Source of the DNA: Coriobacteriales bacterium
Lineage (GTDB): Bacteria; Actinomycetota; Coriobacteriia; Coriobacteriales; JAEZZM01
Direction: 5' to 3'
Assembly: GCA_029983705.1 (NCBI GenBank)
Contig: JASBYZ010000049.1
Location: 1-10,528, forward strand
DNA length: 10,528 bases
The notes beneath the pieces are model-generated. The model worked only from the letters and a program-made list of their open reading frames with translations, was not told the origin of the DNA and ran no database searches. The translations under genes and the position numbers were made by a program. Below are positions 1 through 6,124 of the stretch, one piece after another. Positions within the stretch are counted from its first letter, which is position 1. Each line of letters starts with the position of its first letter.

Positions 1-831
1 GAGAGCGTACTCATCGCCCAGATTTGCTCCAGGAGCAAGACCAAGGCCTCCTATAAGGCCTGCACAGGTATCAGAAACGATATCACCATAGAGGTTTGGA
101 AGCACGAGCACATCAAAGTCTTCTGGATGAAGAACAAGCCCCATAGAGCAGGCATCAACAATCTTATCTTCAAAGTCAATTTGACCTTCATAGTCTTTTG
201 CAACGCGCCTTGCAACATCTAAATAAAGTCCGTCGGTAAACTTCATGATGTTTGCTTTATGAACTGCACAAACCTTTTTGCGATTGCGTGATTTAGCATA
301 TTCAAAAGCCCAGCGAACGATGCGCTCAGAGCCTGAAATTGAAAGTGGCTTAATAGAGATACCTGAGTCCTCAAGAATTTTTGCGCCACCAAGTTTTTCA
401 ATCTGAGAAATAAGCTCTTTGGTCTCAGGCTTACCCTCTTCAAACTCAATGCCTGCATAGAGGTCTTCTGTGTTTTCTCTTACCACTACAATATCAATAT
501 CTTCATACCTACTACCATTGCCTGGAAGGCTTAGCGCAGGACGAAGGTTAACATATAAATCTAAACGCTTTCTTAACTCTACATTAACTGATCTAAAACC
601 AGAACCAACTGGTGTGGTAATAGGACCTTTGAGAGCCACCTTATTGTTCTTAATTGATTCAATTACACGCTCAGGCAGGGGTGTTCCCTCGCTATCCATC
701 AAGTGAGCTCCAGCTTCTTGAATTTCCCATTCAATGTTTGCACCACTTGCATCAACTACACGTTTGGTAGCTTCAGAAATCTCTGGACCAATACCATCAC
801 CTGGGATAAGTGTTACACGATGTAGTGCCAT
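1..831 (-). CDS. icd: NAD-dependent isocitrate dehydrogenase, 3' end cut by window
   Basis: Predicted to decarboxylate isocitrate oxidatively to 2-oxoglutarate in the cytosol using NAD+. The first 277 residues are present; the C-terminus (typically another 80 or so) lies beyond the left edge. Visible features are the IPGDGIGPE nucleotide-fold start at residues 9-17, the substrate segment S81-x-N83 followed by LRKRLDLYVNLRP (86-98), RENTEDLYAG (118-127) with catalytic Tyr125, VHKANIMK (190-197) with catalytic Lys192, and metal-binding Asp226, Asp250 and Asp254. The Ser-x-Asn in the substrate segment and HKANIMK favour isocitrate dehydrogenase over 3-isopropylmalate or homoisocitrate dehydrogenase, which share the fold. 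Start ATG at 831 is preceded by AAGGAG four bases upstream. It lies 24 bases after the HEAT-like gene and is probably co-transcribed with it. No frame disruption was seen. Family assignment is firm; NAD rather than NADP use is inferred from overall similarity to the short IDH class. Confidence 0.9.
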   Translation of the reverse strand, partial: MALHRVTLIPGDGIGPEISEATKRVVDASGANIEWEIQEAGAHLMDSEGTPLPERVIESIKNNKVALKGPITTPVGSGFRSVNVELRKRLDLYVNLRPALSLPGNGSRYEDIDIVVVRENTEDLYAGIEFEEGKPETKELISQIEKLGGAKILEDSGISIKPLSISGSERIVRWAFEYAKSRNRKKVCAVHKANIMKFTDGLYLDVARRVAKDYEGQIDFEDKIVDACSMGLVLHPEDFDVLVLPNLYGDIVSDTCAGLIGGLGLAPGANLGDEYAL

Positions 832-855
832 AGTTCTCCTTTGAAAGTAAACGAA

Positions 856-1503
856 TTATTTATCTTTGTTTATTTCGTCAATAATGGCTTGTGATTGCTT
901 TTGAATATAGCCTTTACCCTGGGTGGCGTCAAAGTCTAATCGGTCGACAATACCTTGTCTTACCTCGTCACTAATATCGCCTTTGGTAAAGTAAAATAGA
1001 GCAGTGAGCATATCAGGAAATTCTGTATCTCCGTGGTAGACTTGGAGACTTTCATCAATGAGTGGCCAAACTTTTTCTGACCATTTTTCTGAAAGCGTGC
1101 CAAGGTGAACGAAGTAATTAAATGCAGCTAATCTTAGGGTGCCTGATGTTTCATCATAGAGGGCATCCTGTGCGGCCTCAAAACCATCTCCTGCTGATTC
1201 AGAGTTAACCTCGCAAATTCTTACGAGCGTCTCTAAAATTTCCCAACGAGTTTGAGCTTCAGGTCTGTAGAGTGCATCCACCAGATCTTCGCTAAAATCA
1301 ATTAATCTCTCTGGCTCAAGTACAGCAACCTGTCTGAGCGCAGCAGCAGAAAACTGTCTGATTCTTCTTTTAGAATCTCCTAGACTTTCAATGAGGGCAT
1401 GTAAGATATCTTCATCTTCAAGAGCTTGCTGAGCTACATCAAGTCCATCGCTTTTTAAATCAAATACGATTTGCTTATCATTTGATGCTTCAGAATTAGA
1501 CAT
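856..1503 (-). CDS. HEAT-like repeat protein of unknown function
   Basis: A 215-residue soluble, acidic, helix-rich protein with no signal peptide or membrane segment. After a polar N-terminal stretch, about four helical pairs resemble HEAT/ARM repeats: roughly residues 33-66 (SLGDSKRRIRQFSAAALRQV), 72-100 (ALYRPEAQTRWEILETLVRI), 108-137 (ALYDETSGTLRLAAFNYFVH) and 145-175. Repeats of this kind usually make protein-protein contacts; no catalytic residues are apparent, so function is unknown. Start choice: a GTG at 1509 opens the frame two codons earlier but forms part of the Shine-Dalgarno GAGGTG (1507-1512). That site is five bases from the ATG at 1503, which is therefore taken as the start. 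The gene is the first of a likely two-gene unit with icd, 24 bases downstream, so a role linked to isocitrate dehydrogenase is possible but only inferred from position. Confidence 0.75.
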   Translation of the reverse strand: MSNSEASNDKQIVFDLKSDGLDVAQQALEDEDILHALIESLGDSKRRIRQFSAAALRQVAVLEPERLIDFSEDLVDALYRPEAQTRWEILETLVRICEVNSESAGDGFEAAQDALYDETSGTLRLAAFNYFVHLGTLSEKWSEKVWPLIDESLQVYHGDTEFPDMLTALFYFTKGDISDEVRQGIVDRLDFDATQGKGYIQKQSQAIIDEINKDK

Positions 1504-1506
1504 ATA

Positions 1507-1512
1507 CACCTC
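1507..1512 (-). promoter_or_regulatory. Ribosome binding site of the HEAT-like gene, decides its start
   Basis: GAGGTG on the minus strand, with GAGG five bases before ATG 1503. The competing upstream GTG (1509-1507) overlaps this motif, so it is unlikely to be the initiation codon. Confidence 0.7.
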
Positions 1513-1557
1513 AAATACGAAAAAGGGAATAAATCCCCAAAATACTGTTGAAACCTA

Positions 1558-1589
1558 ATTATATGCCTATACTGCGACTATTATGTGAA
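1558..1589 (-). promoter_or_regulatory. Candidate promoter for the HEAT-like gene and icd
   Basis: A perfect minus-strand TATAAT lies at 1558-1563, giving a leader of about 50 bases before ATG 1503. A TTCACA-like element (1584-1589) is five-of-six to the -35 consensus, but the 20-base spacer is long. At a 17-base spacer only ACATAA is found, so the -35 call is weak. The whole candidate lies between the gene and the left 23-base repeat, so cassette insertion would have spared it. Confidence 0.4.
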
Positions 1590-1601
1590 TGCGCTTGAGA
1601 T

Positions 1602-1624
1602 TCCTTAAATAAGATAGATTTATA
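1602..1624 (+). repeat. Left copy of 23-bp direct repeat flanking the abiE operon
   Basis: Identical over 23 bases to 3129-3151; identity ends sharply on both sides (T1601 against C3128, G1625 against C3152). It contains an imperfect inverted repeat, TAAAT (1606-1610) and ATTTA (1618-1622), around a 7-base centre AAGATAG. This copy is intergenic, upstream of both the abiEi promoter and the oppositely oriented HEAT/icd promoter. Confidence 0.9.
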
Positions 1625-1636
1625 GACATTATTATA

Positions 1637-1665
1637 TTTATATTAACGCTGATTTCAAGTATAAT
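1637..1665 (+). promoter_or_regulatory. Promoter of abiEi-abiEii
   Basis: A perfect -10 hexamer TATAAT at 1660-1665 is preceded at 17 bases by TTTATA (1637-1642), four of six to the -35 consensus. Transcription would begin near 1672, leaving a leader of about 23 bases before the GTG at 1695. The promoter lies inside the repeat-bounded cassette, so the operon carries its own expression signal. Confidence 0.6.
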
Positions 1666-1673
1666 ATCAGTGT
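1646..1673. promoter_or_regulatory. Inverted repeat over the abiE promoter, candidate AbiEi operator
   Basis: ACGCTGATTT (1646-1655) and ATATCAGTGT (1664-1673) are inverted with eight of ten positions matching across an 8-base centre, and they overlap the -10 hexamer. AbiEi antitoxins of known systems bind inverted repeats in their own promoter and repress it. The same role here is inferred from placement and symmetry. Confidence 0.45.
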
Positions 1674-1694
1674 AAACATTTCAATTTCAATGAG

Positions 1695-2294
1695 GTGATT
1701 CATATCTCACGTGAGTCTCTAAGAAAGTATGCAGAACAAAATCAAATAATTAGCGTTTCAGAAACTATTAAAAAGTTCAAACTCAGCGCTCCAAGCGTCT
1801 ATAGATTCATCAAAGAAGAGGGTATGGAACGAATCTCGAAGGGCGTTTACGCATATCCAGATACTTGGATAGACGAGATGAAAATTTTATCAGATCGAAC
1901 AGCTATCGCTGTTTTTTCTCATGAGTCAGCACTGCAGCTACATCATCTAACAGACCGGGAACCAGAAGCTTTAACAGTCACTGTTCCATCAAACTATAAT
2001 GCCTCACATTTAATAAAAACAGGAGTTAAAGTTTTTTATACAAAGCAAGAATTATTTGGTATAGGTAAAATAGAGCTTCCATCCCCTGAAGGTAACCTCG
2101 TTCCCTGTTATAACCTTGAAAGAACCATTTGTGATATCTTGCGCTCTCGCTCACAGTTAGACAAGCAAGTTTTTTACAATGCTTTAAAACTTTACGTCAT
2201 GAGAAAAGATAAAAGACTAGATATTTTAAAAGAGTATTCAGAGCAATTTAAGGTTAAGCAACTACTTTCTCAATATTTAGAGGTGCTCTTATGA
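1695..2294 (+). CDS. abiEi: AbiEi-family antitoxin / transcriptional repressor
   Basis: The antitoxin half of a type IV toxin-antitoxin and abortive phage infection system. The family counters its nucleotidyltransferase toxin without direct protein binding and represses its own promoter. The 199-residue protein has an N-terminal winged helix-turn-helix (about residues 5-55) whose recognition region reads KLSAPSVYRFIKEEGMERISKGVYAYP. A conserved core follows: AIAVFSHESALQLHHLTDR (70-88), the strand-rich EALTVTVP segment, then LERTICDILRSRSQLDKQVF (141-160) and a helical C-terminus ending in YLEVLL. Start: the only standard in-frame start that keeps the DNA-binding domain whole is GTG 1695. It lacks a well-spaced Shine-Dalgarno; the GAGG at 1692-1695 overlaps the start codon itself. 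An ATC at 1704 is better spaced from GAGGTG but would be exceptional. The gene overlaps abiEii by four bases (ATGA), indicating translational coupling. Confidence 0.88.
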   Translation: MIHISRESLRKYAEQNQIISVSETIKKFKLSAPSVYRFIKEEGMERISKGVYAYPDTWIDEMKILSDRTAIAVFSHESALQLHHLTDREPEALTVTVPSNYNASHLIKTGVKVFYTKQELFGIGKIELPSPEGNLVPCYNLERTICDILRSRSQLDKQVFYNALKLYVMRKDKRLDILKEYSEQFKVKQLLSQYLEVLL

Positions 2295-3139
2295 GTATAA
2301 AGAATGCAAACCAATTAAAAGCAAAGATTAAAAATTTAGCAAGGCAACAATGTGTTGATGCTCGTATTTTAATGCGCTTATATATGATGGAAAGATTTTT
2401 AGAACGTGTAGCTAAATCAAAATATAAAAACAATTTTGTTTTAAAAGGCGGCATGCTAATCTCATATCTAGTTGGAGTTAACAACCGAACCACTATGGAT
2501 ATTGATACAACTATGGAAAACATCTCTTTAGATAAGCAAGATGTTCAGAAATTCTTATCCGAAATCATGCTCACTGAGGTAAATGATGGAGTAAATTTTC
2601 AGCTATTAAGTTTAAATAGAATTATGGAGGATGCTGATTATCCAGGAATTCGCGCAAATCTTATTGCAAATTTCGATGGCACCAAAACGCCTGTTAAAAT
2701 TGATATTTCTACCGGTCATGTTATAACACCCAAGGCCATAGACATGAAATTGTCTTTAATGTTTTCAAATCCAATTATGATTCAAGCTTATCCAGTTGAA
2801 ACTATACTTGCAGAAAAATTGCAAACCATATTATCAAGAGGTGAATTCAATACGCGCATGAGAGATTATTATGATATTCATGCTCTACGCGTGGCTCAGG
2901 GAGATAAGCGATTTAAAAACAGTAATCTATCTGATGCTTTATTCGCGACTTCACAAAGACGAAGTACCCTATACATTTTAGAAAAAGGTAAGAAAATATT
3001 TGCTGATCTTCAGAATAGTGAGGTTTTGCTTAAGCGCTGGAAAGAATACCAGATTAAAACTCCTTGGAGTAGAAATCTTGCCTGGGAAGAAGTAATCAAA
3101 GATTTACACTTCTTTTTAACAATTGCACTCCTTAAATAA
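2291..3139 (+). CDS. abiEii: AbiEii/AbiGii-family nucleotidyltransferase toxin
   Basis: A 282-residue DUF1814-type toxin of the polymerase-beta-like nucleotidyltransferase superfamily. Related enzymes act as GTP-binding or tRNA-targeting nucleotidyltransferases that stop growth, often limiting phage spread. The family motifs are intact: FVLKGGMLIS (49-58, the glycine nucleotide-binding turn), TMDIDTT (68-74, catalytic Asp70 and Asp72), VKIDIS (135-140, third acidic residue Asp138), ETILAEKLQTILSR (170-183, conserved Lys176) and RMRDYYDIH (189-197). The length is full for the family, so the toxin is probably active. ATG 2291 has GAGG (2280-2283) at seven bases. The last two codons and the TAA lie inside the right 23-base repeat. 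The stop is only 15 bases from the stop of the convergent ygjP, with no terminator between. The gene is clearly AT-rich compared with its neighbours. Confidence 0.92.
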   Translation: MSIKNANQLKAKIKNLARQQCVDARILMRLYMMERFLERVAKSKYKNNFVLKGGMLISYLVGVNNRTTMDIDTTMENISLDKQDVQKFLSEIMLTEVNDGVNFQLLSLNRIMEDADYPGIRANLIANFDGTKTPVKIDISTGHVITPKAIDMKLSLMFSNPIMIQAYPVETILAEKLQTILSRGEFNTRMRDYYDIHALRVAQGDKRFKNSNLSDALFATSQRRSTLYILEKGKKIFADLQNSEVLLKRWKEYQIKTPWSRNLAWEEVIKDLHFFLTIALLK

Positions 3140-3151
3140 GATAGATTTATA
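3129..3151 (+). repeat. Right copy of 23-bp direct repeat, overlapping the end of abiEii
   Basis: Exact copy of 1602-1624 in the same orientation. It spans the last codons and the TAA (3137-3139) of the toxin gene and stops three bases short of the ygjP stop codon (3155-3157). It therefore marks the junction where the AT-rich island meets the host operon. Confidence 0.9.
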
Positions 3152-3154
3152 CCC

Positions 3155-3922
3155 CTACTTGCAATACCATGGAAGCTTCGCATGCAGCTCCTTAAGCTTT
3201 CCGTGGTGCTTTTTATACTTCGGATCATAAGTTTTAAGCTCCCTATAATACTCTTTACCATGGTTCATATACTTCAGGTGACTTGCCTCATGATAAATTA
3301 CAGCATCAACAAGCTCAGGATCTGCAAACAGTAAGCTGCTTGAAAGCATGATACGTTTTTTACTATTGCAAGAGCCCCACCTACTCTGAGCGTTTCTCAC
3401 TTCAATTGATGAATAGCTCAGACCATGCTTATCTAACAAAGCTTTAGCGTAAGGAATAAGATAGTGTTTTGAGAGCGCTAAAAGCATCTCTTTATATAAG
3501 GCTAAATAATCTGAATCAGATATGGATACTTCTGGGAGTGTAAAAGAGATTTTAGTGCGCTCAAAATCAATGCTGCACTTTGCATGTTTTCGATTACCTG
3601 TATGTACATCGATAGGAAAGCTCTTGCCTATAAAGTCAAAATAAATGCTTGAAGGTATTGAAGATGCCTCTATTTCACGCTCTTTGTGTACCTCAAGGAG
3701 TCTTATATATTGTCTTTCTATCCACTCTTCTTGTGCTACAACAAAGTCTTCAATCTCCCGCTGTGATACTAAGGATGAACACGACAAACTTATTCCATGT
3801 TTTGGGTGAGCTTGAAGCCGCATAGAGTTTTGACCGGGATTTCTTTTAACTGCTATTCTGAGGCACTCTCCACTAGTAAGCCTTGCAGTAATATGAGCCT
3901 TACCCCAGCTTAATTCCTGCAT
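3155..3922 (-). CDS. YgjP-like HExxH metal-dependent hydrolase (DUF45, M48-like)
   Basis: A 255-residue cytosolic protein of the DUF45/YgjP family. The C-terminal half carries the signature: RNAQSRWGSC (176-185), then a helix with the zinc motif HEASH (211-215) and a third ligand candidate His221 in KYMNHGKEYY. No signal peptide or membrane helix is seen. The N-terminal half is the usual strand-rich DUF45 region and is more divergent. The family is annotated as zinc metallopeptidase by motif. A nucleotide pyrophosphatase activity has also been ascribed to the E. coli member, so the substrate should be left open. ATG 3922 directly follows the rlmKL stop with no gap (TAA then ATG), with a purine-rich AGAAAGAAG just upstream. 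It is the last gene of the operon, and its stop lies three bases beyond the right 23-base repeat. Confidence 0.85.
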   Translation of the reverse strand: MQELSWGKAHITARLTSGECLRIAVKRNPGQNSMRLQAHPKHGISLSCSSLVSQREIEDFVVAQEEWIERQYIRLLEVHKEREIEASSIPSSIYFDFIGKSFPIDVHTGNRKHAKCSIDFERTKISFTLPEVSISDSDYLALYKEMLLALSKHYLIPYAKALLDKHGLSYSSIEVRNAQSRWGSCNSKKRIMLSSSLLFADPELVDAVIYHEASHLKYMNHGKEYYRELKTYDPKYKKHHGKLKELHAKLPWYCK

Positions 3923-6124
3923 TTACTTCTTTCTTCTTACATAAAAACAGTGGTGAATATTTTTCCTGCGTGAAAAATCTTCTGGAATTGTTTGCGCACT
4001 TATATCTTCTACCAAAACTCCAGCTTTGAGCAAGGCTTCTTCATCAATCTTAAAGTTTCTTAAGTTACAAGAGAATATAGCAAGGCCGCCTTCAGTTAGA
4101 AGCCTTGAAATTCCAATAAGAAGTTCTACATGATCTCGTTGAACTTCAAAATCCTTAGAAGCCATCGCCTTTGAATTAGAAAATGTTGGAGGATCACAAA
4201 AAATAAGGTCCCACCTATTTTTTGAGTGCCTCATCTCATCAAGCCATGATAAAACATCCGCACGAATAAATGTATAGCGACGCTTATCGTTAAGCTTATT
4301 GAGCTTAAAGTTTTCCTCTGACCACTCAAGATAGGTGTTTGAAAGATCTACGCTTGTGCACTCAAAGGCTCCGCCCTTTGCAGCATATACGCTTGCACTT
4401 GAGGTGTATGAGAAAAGATTTAAAAAGCGCTTATCTTTTGCAAGCGACTGAACAAGCTCGCGTGTGAGTCTGTGGTCTAAAAAGAGTCCAGTATCTAAGT
4501 ACTGAGCAGGGTTAATTTTAAAGAAATGACCATTTTCTTGGGTAATAAGCTCATAAGGAGTGCTCCCCTCCTTACCGTATTGTGAGCCACCCTTAGCACG
4601 ACGCCTTTGCTTTACAAAAAGCTCGCCATCATCTAAAGATAAGATTTGTTTAGTAACATTTATAGCGTCAAGAAGTCTTGTTTGAGCTAGCTCTTCTTCA
4701 ATCTGTTTAGGAGCCTGGTATTCACTGAGCTGTACTAAGCGCCTGCCCTCATCTTGTGCTGCTCCCTCATACACATCAATCGCCACTGCATAGTCTGGAA
4801 GGTCTTGGTCGTAGAGCCTGTAGGCAGATATGCCTTCCCTTTTAGCCCATTTTTTACGCTGCTTGTATACCTTTTGCAAGCGATTAACAAATTGCTCTGA
4901 GCTTTCTAAGAGTAAAGCGAACTTCTCGCCACTTGCAAGCGTATAGATATGTTGAGATACCTCAGCATGAGAGTGTGCTGGATAGTAATACACTCTTGCA
5001 TCAATTGGACCGTTTTTTACGGCCTGCTTTGACTCAGGCTTAAGTGCTAAGGCCTGCTCAAAGGCCACATCCCCACTAATGCAGCAAGTATCTACATTAG
5101 AAAGTGCCTCTGACTGCATAAGGCGCTGAAGTGCTGCATATATTGCCGGAAGCTGAGCTTGATTGAGCATGCGCTCACCATAGGGTGGGTTAGTGGCTAA
5201 AAGGCCGCCTTCAAATTGCTTACTAAACTCAAGCTCATTAATTGAGATTTGCTTAAATTCTATATAATCTAGGACCCCCGCTCGCTTTGCATTTTCTTTT
5301 GCAAGGCTTAAAGCGTACCCATCAATATCTGAAGCATAAATTTTGAGCTGAGTTTTGTTTTGTTCAGCCTTCTCTTCTGCCTCGTCTAAGACCTCTAAAA
5401 AGAGTTCCTCATCATGCTTGAGCCAGCCATCAAAACCCCAGTAAGATCTTGTTAGACCTGGCGCTCTATCGAGCGCTTGCAGTGCTGCTTCTATGCAAAG
5501 CGTGCCAGAGCCACACATCGGGTCTATAAATACAGGACGCTCTTTTCTAATGTGGCGATACCACTTGCCAGCACTCAACACAAAGGCAGCAAGATTTTCT
5601 TTGAGAGGAGCCTCGCTTTGCTTACCTTGAGTTCTATATCCTCTTACGTGTAGCGGCTCTCCACTTAAGTCAATTGAAACAGTTGCGCGGCTATTATTGA
5701 GTTTGACTCGTATGTTTAGATCAGGGCGCCTAAGCTCTACATTAGGCCTGGCAGAGGTCTTGTCACGCATCCTATCTACCAAAGCATCCTTTGCTTTAAC
5801 TGCTATAAATTGGGTATTTCTCAGCTCATCATTTGTACCCTGAGCATGAATAGCAAAGCTGCCGTCTTTTGAAATATGCTCTTCCCAGGGAATTTGATAC
5901 ATCCCGTCGTAGAGCTCATCTGCATCTCGGGCACTAAATCTCTCAAGTGTCAGATAGATACGAGATGCAAGCCGCGAATACATACAGGCAGTATAAGCAT
6001 CTTTAAGCCCACCTAAAAACTCGACGCCACCTTTGAGGGGGCGCACGCTTTTAAGTGAGAGAGATTTAAGCTCTTGAGCAAGCTCTTTTTCAAAGCCTAA
6101 GGCACACGAGGCATAAAACTCCAT
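3923..6124 (-). CDS. rlmKL: Bifunctional 23S rRNA methyltransferase RlmKL
   Basis: A 733-residue fusion, close to the E. coli protein (702), with RlmL (m2G2445) in the N-terminal half and RlmK (m7G2069) in the C-terminal half, both using S-adenosylmethionine on 23S rRNA. In order: ferredoxin-like N-terminus (MEFYASCALGFEKEL), THUMP RNA-binding domain to about residue 160, RlmL SAM motif I DPMCGSGTLCIEAA (201-214), acidic DIDG (266-269), and catalytic motif IV TNPPYGERM (311-319). The RlmK half follows with RLYDQDLPDYAVAIDVYEG (436-454), DTGLFLDHRLTR (543-554), SAM motif FLNLFSYTSSASVYAAKGGA (567-586) and motif IV FCDPPTFSNSK (642-652). Both active sites appear intact. ATG 6124 overlaps the NYN gene stop by one base (TAATG), and ygjP begins at the next base after its stop. 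The fused form is best known from Gammaproteobacteria. Confidence 0.95.
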   Translation of the reverse strand: MEFYASCALGFEKELAQELKSLSLKSVRPLKGGVEFLGGLKDAYTACMYSRLASRIYLTLERFSARDADELYDGMYQIPWEEHISKDGSFAIHAQGTNDELRNTQFIAVKAKDALVDRMRDKTSARPNVELRRPDLNIRVKLNNSRATVSIDLSGEPLHVRGYRTQGKQSEAPLKENLAAFVLSAGKWYRHIRKERPVFIDPMCGSGTLCIEAALQALDRAPGLTRSYWGFDGWLKHDEELFLEVLDEAEEKAEQNKTQLKIYASDIDGYALSLAKENAKRAGVLDYIEFKQISINELEFSKQFEGGLLATNPPYGERMLNQAQLPAIYAALQRLMQSEALSNVDTCCISGDVAFEQALALKPESKQAVKNGPIDARVYYYPAHSHAEVSQHIYTLASGEKFALLLESSEQFVNRLQKVYKQRKKWAKREGISAYRLYDQDLPDYAVAIDVYEGAAQDEGRRLVQLSEYQAPKQIEEELAQTRLLDAINVTKQILSLDDGELFVKQRRRAKGGSQYGKEGSTPYELITQENGHFFKINPAQYLDTGLFLDHRLTRELVQSLAKDKRFLNLFSYTSSASVYAAKGGAFECTSVDLSNTYLEWSEENFKLNKLNDKRRYTFIRADVLSWLDEMRHSKNRWDLIFCDPPTFSNSKAMASKDFEVQRDHVELLIGISRLLTEGGLAIFSCNLRNFKIDEEALLKAGVLVEDISAQTIPEDFSRRKNIHHCFYVRRKK

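Larger units (their letters stand above)
1602..3151. mobile_element. AbiE toxin-antitoxin cassette bounded by 23-bp direct repeats
   Basis: Two identical 23-base direct repeats (1602-1624 and 3129-3151) enclose the abiEi-abiEii operon and its promoter; one repeat plus the interior is 1527 bases. The interior is visibly AT-richer than the flanks: the sample 2281-2340 has 17 G+C in 60, against 29 in 60 at 4321-4380 in rlmKL. The two genes run against the direction of every other gene in the window. Removing one repeat plus the interior would leave a plain intergenic region of about 124 bases between ygjP and the HEAT-like gene. No integrase, transposase or resolvase is encoded inside, so any mobility would have to be supplied in trans. 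That the unit was acquired is inference; the repeats and base composition are directly visible. Confidence 0.55.

Noticed and set aside
470..706. Plus-strand open frame inside the isocitrate dehydrogenase gene
   Set aside because: The minus-strand frame carries all IDH motifs; the plus-strand product is low-complexity and lacks family features.
1521..1540. Minus-strand GGGA-TCCC hairpin followed by T-run, as a terminator
   Set aside because: The stem is only four base pairs and lies in the leader between the candidate promoter and the start of the HEAT-like gene; too weak to call a terminator or attenuator.
1602..1624. The 23-bp repeat as a dif site or tRNA-end attachment site
   Set aside because: It does not resemble dif consensus sequences I know, and no tRNA gene is present at either copy.
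1602..3151. IS element with target-site duplication
   Set aside because: No transposase or terminal inverted repeats, and 23 bases is longer than usual IS target duplications.
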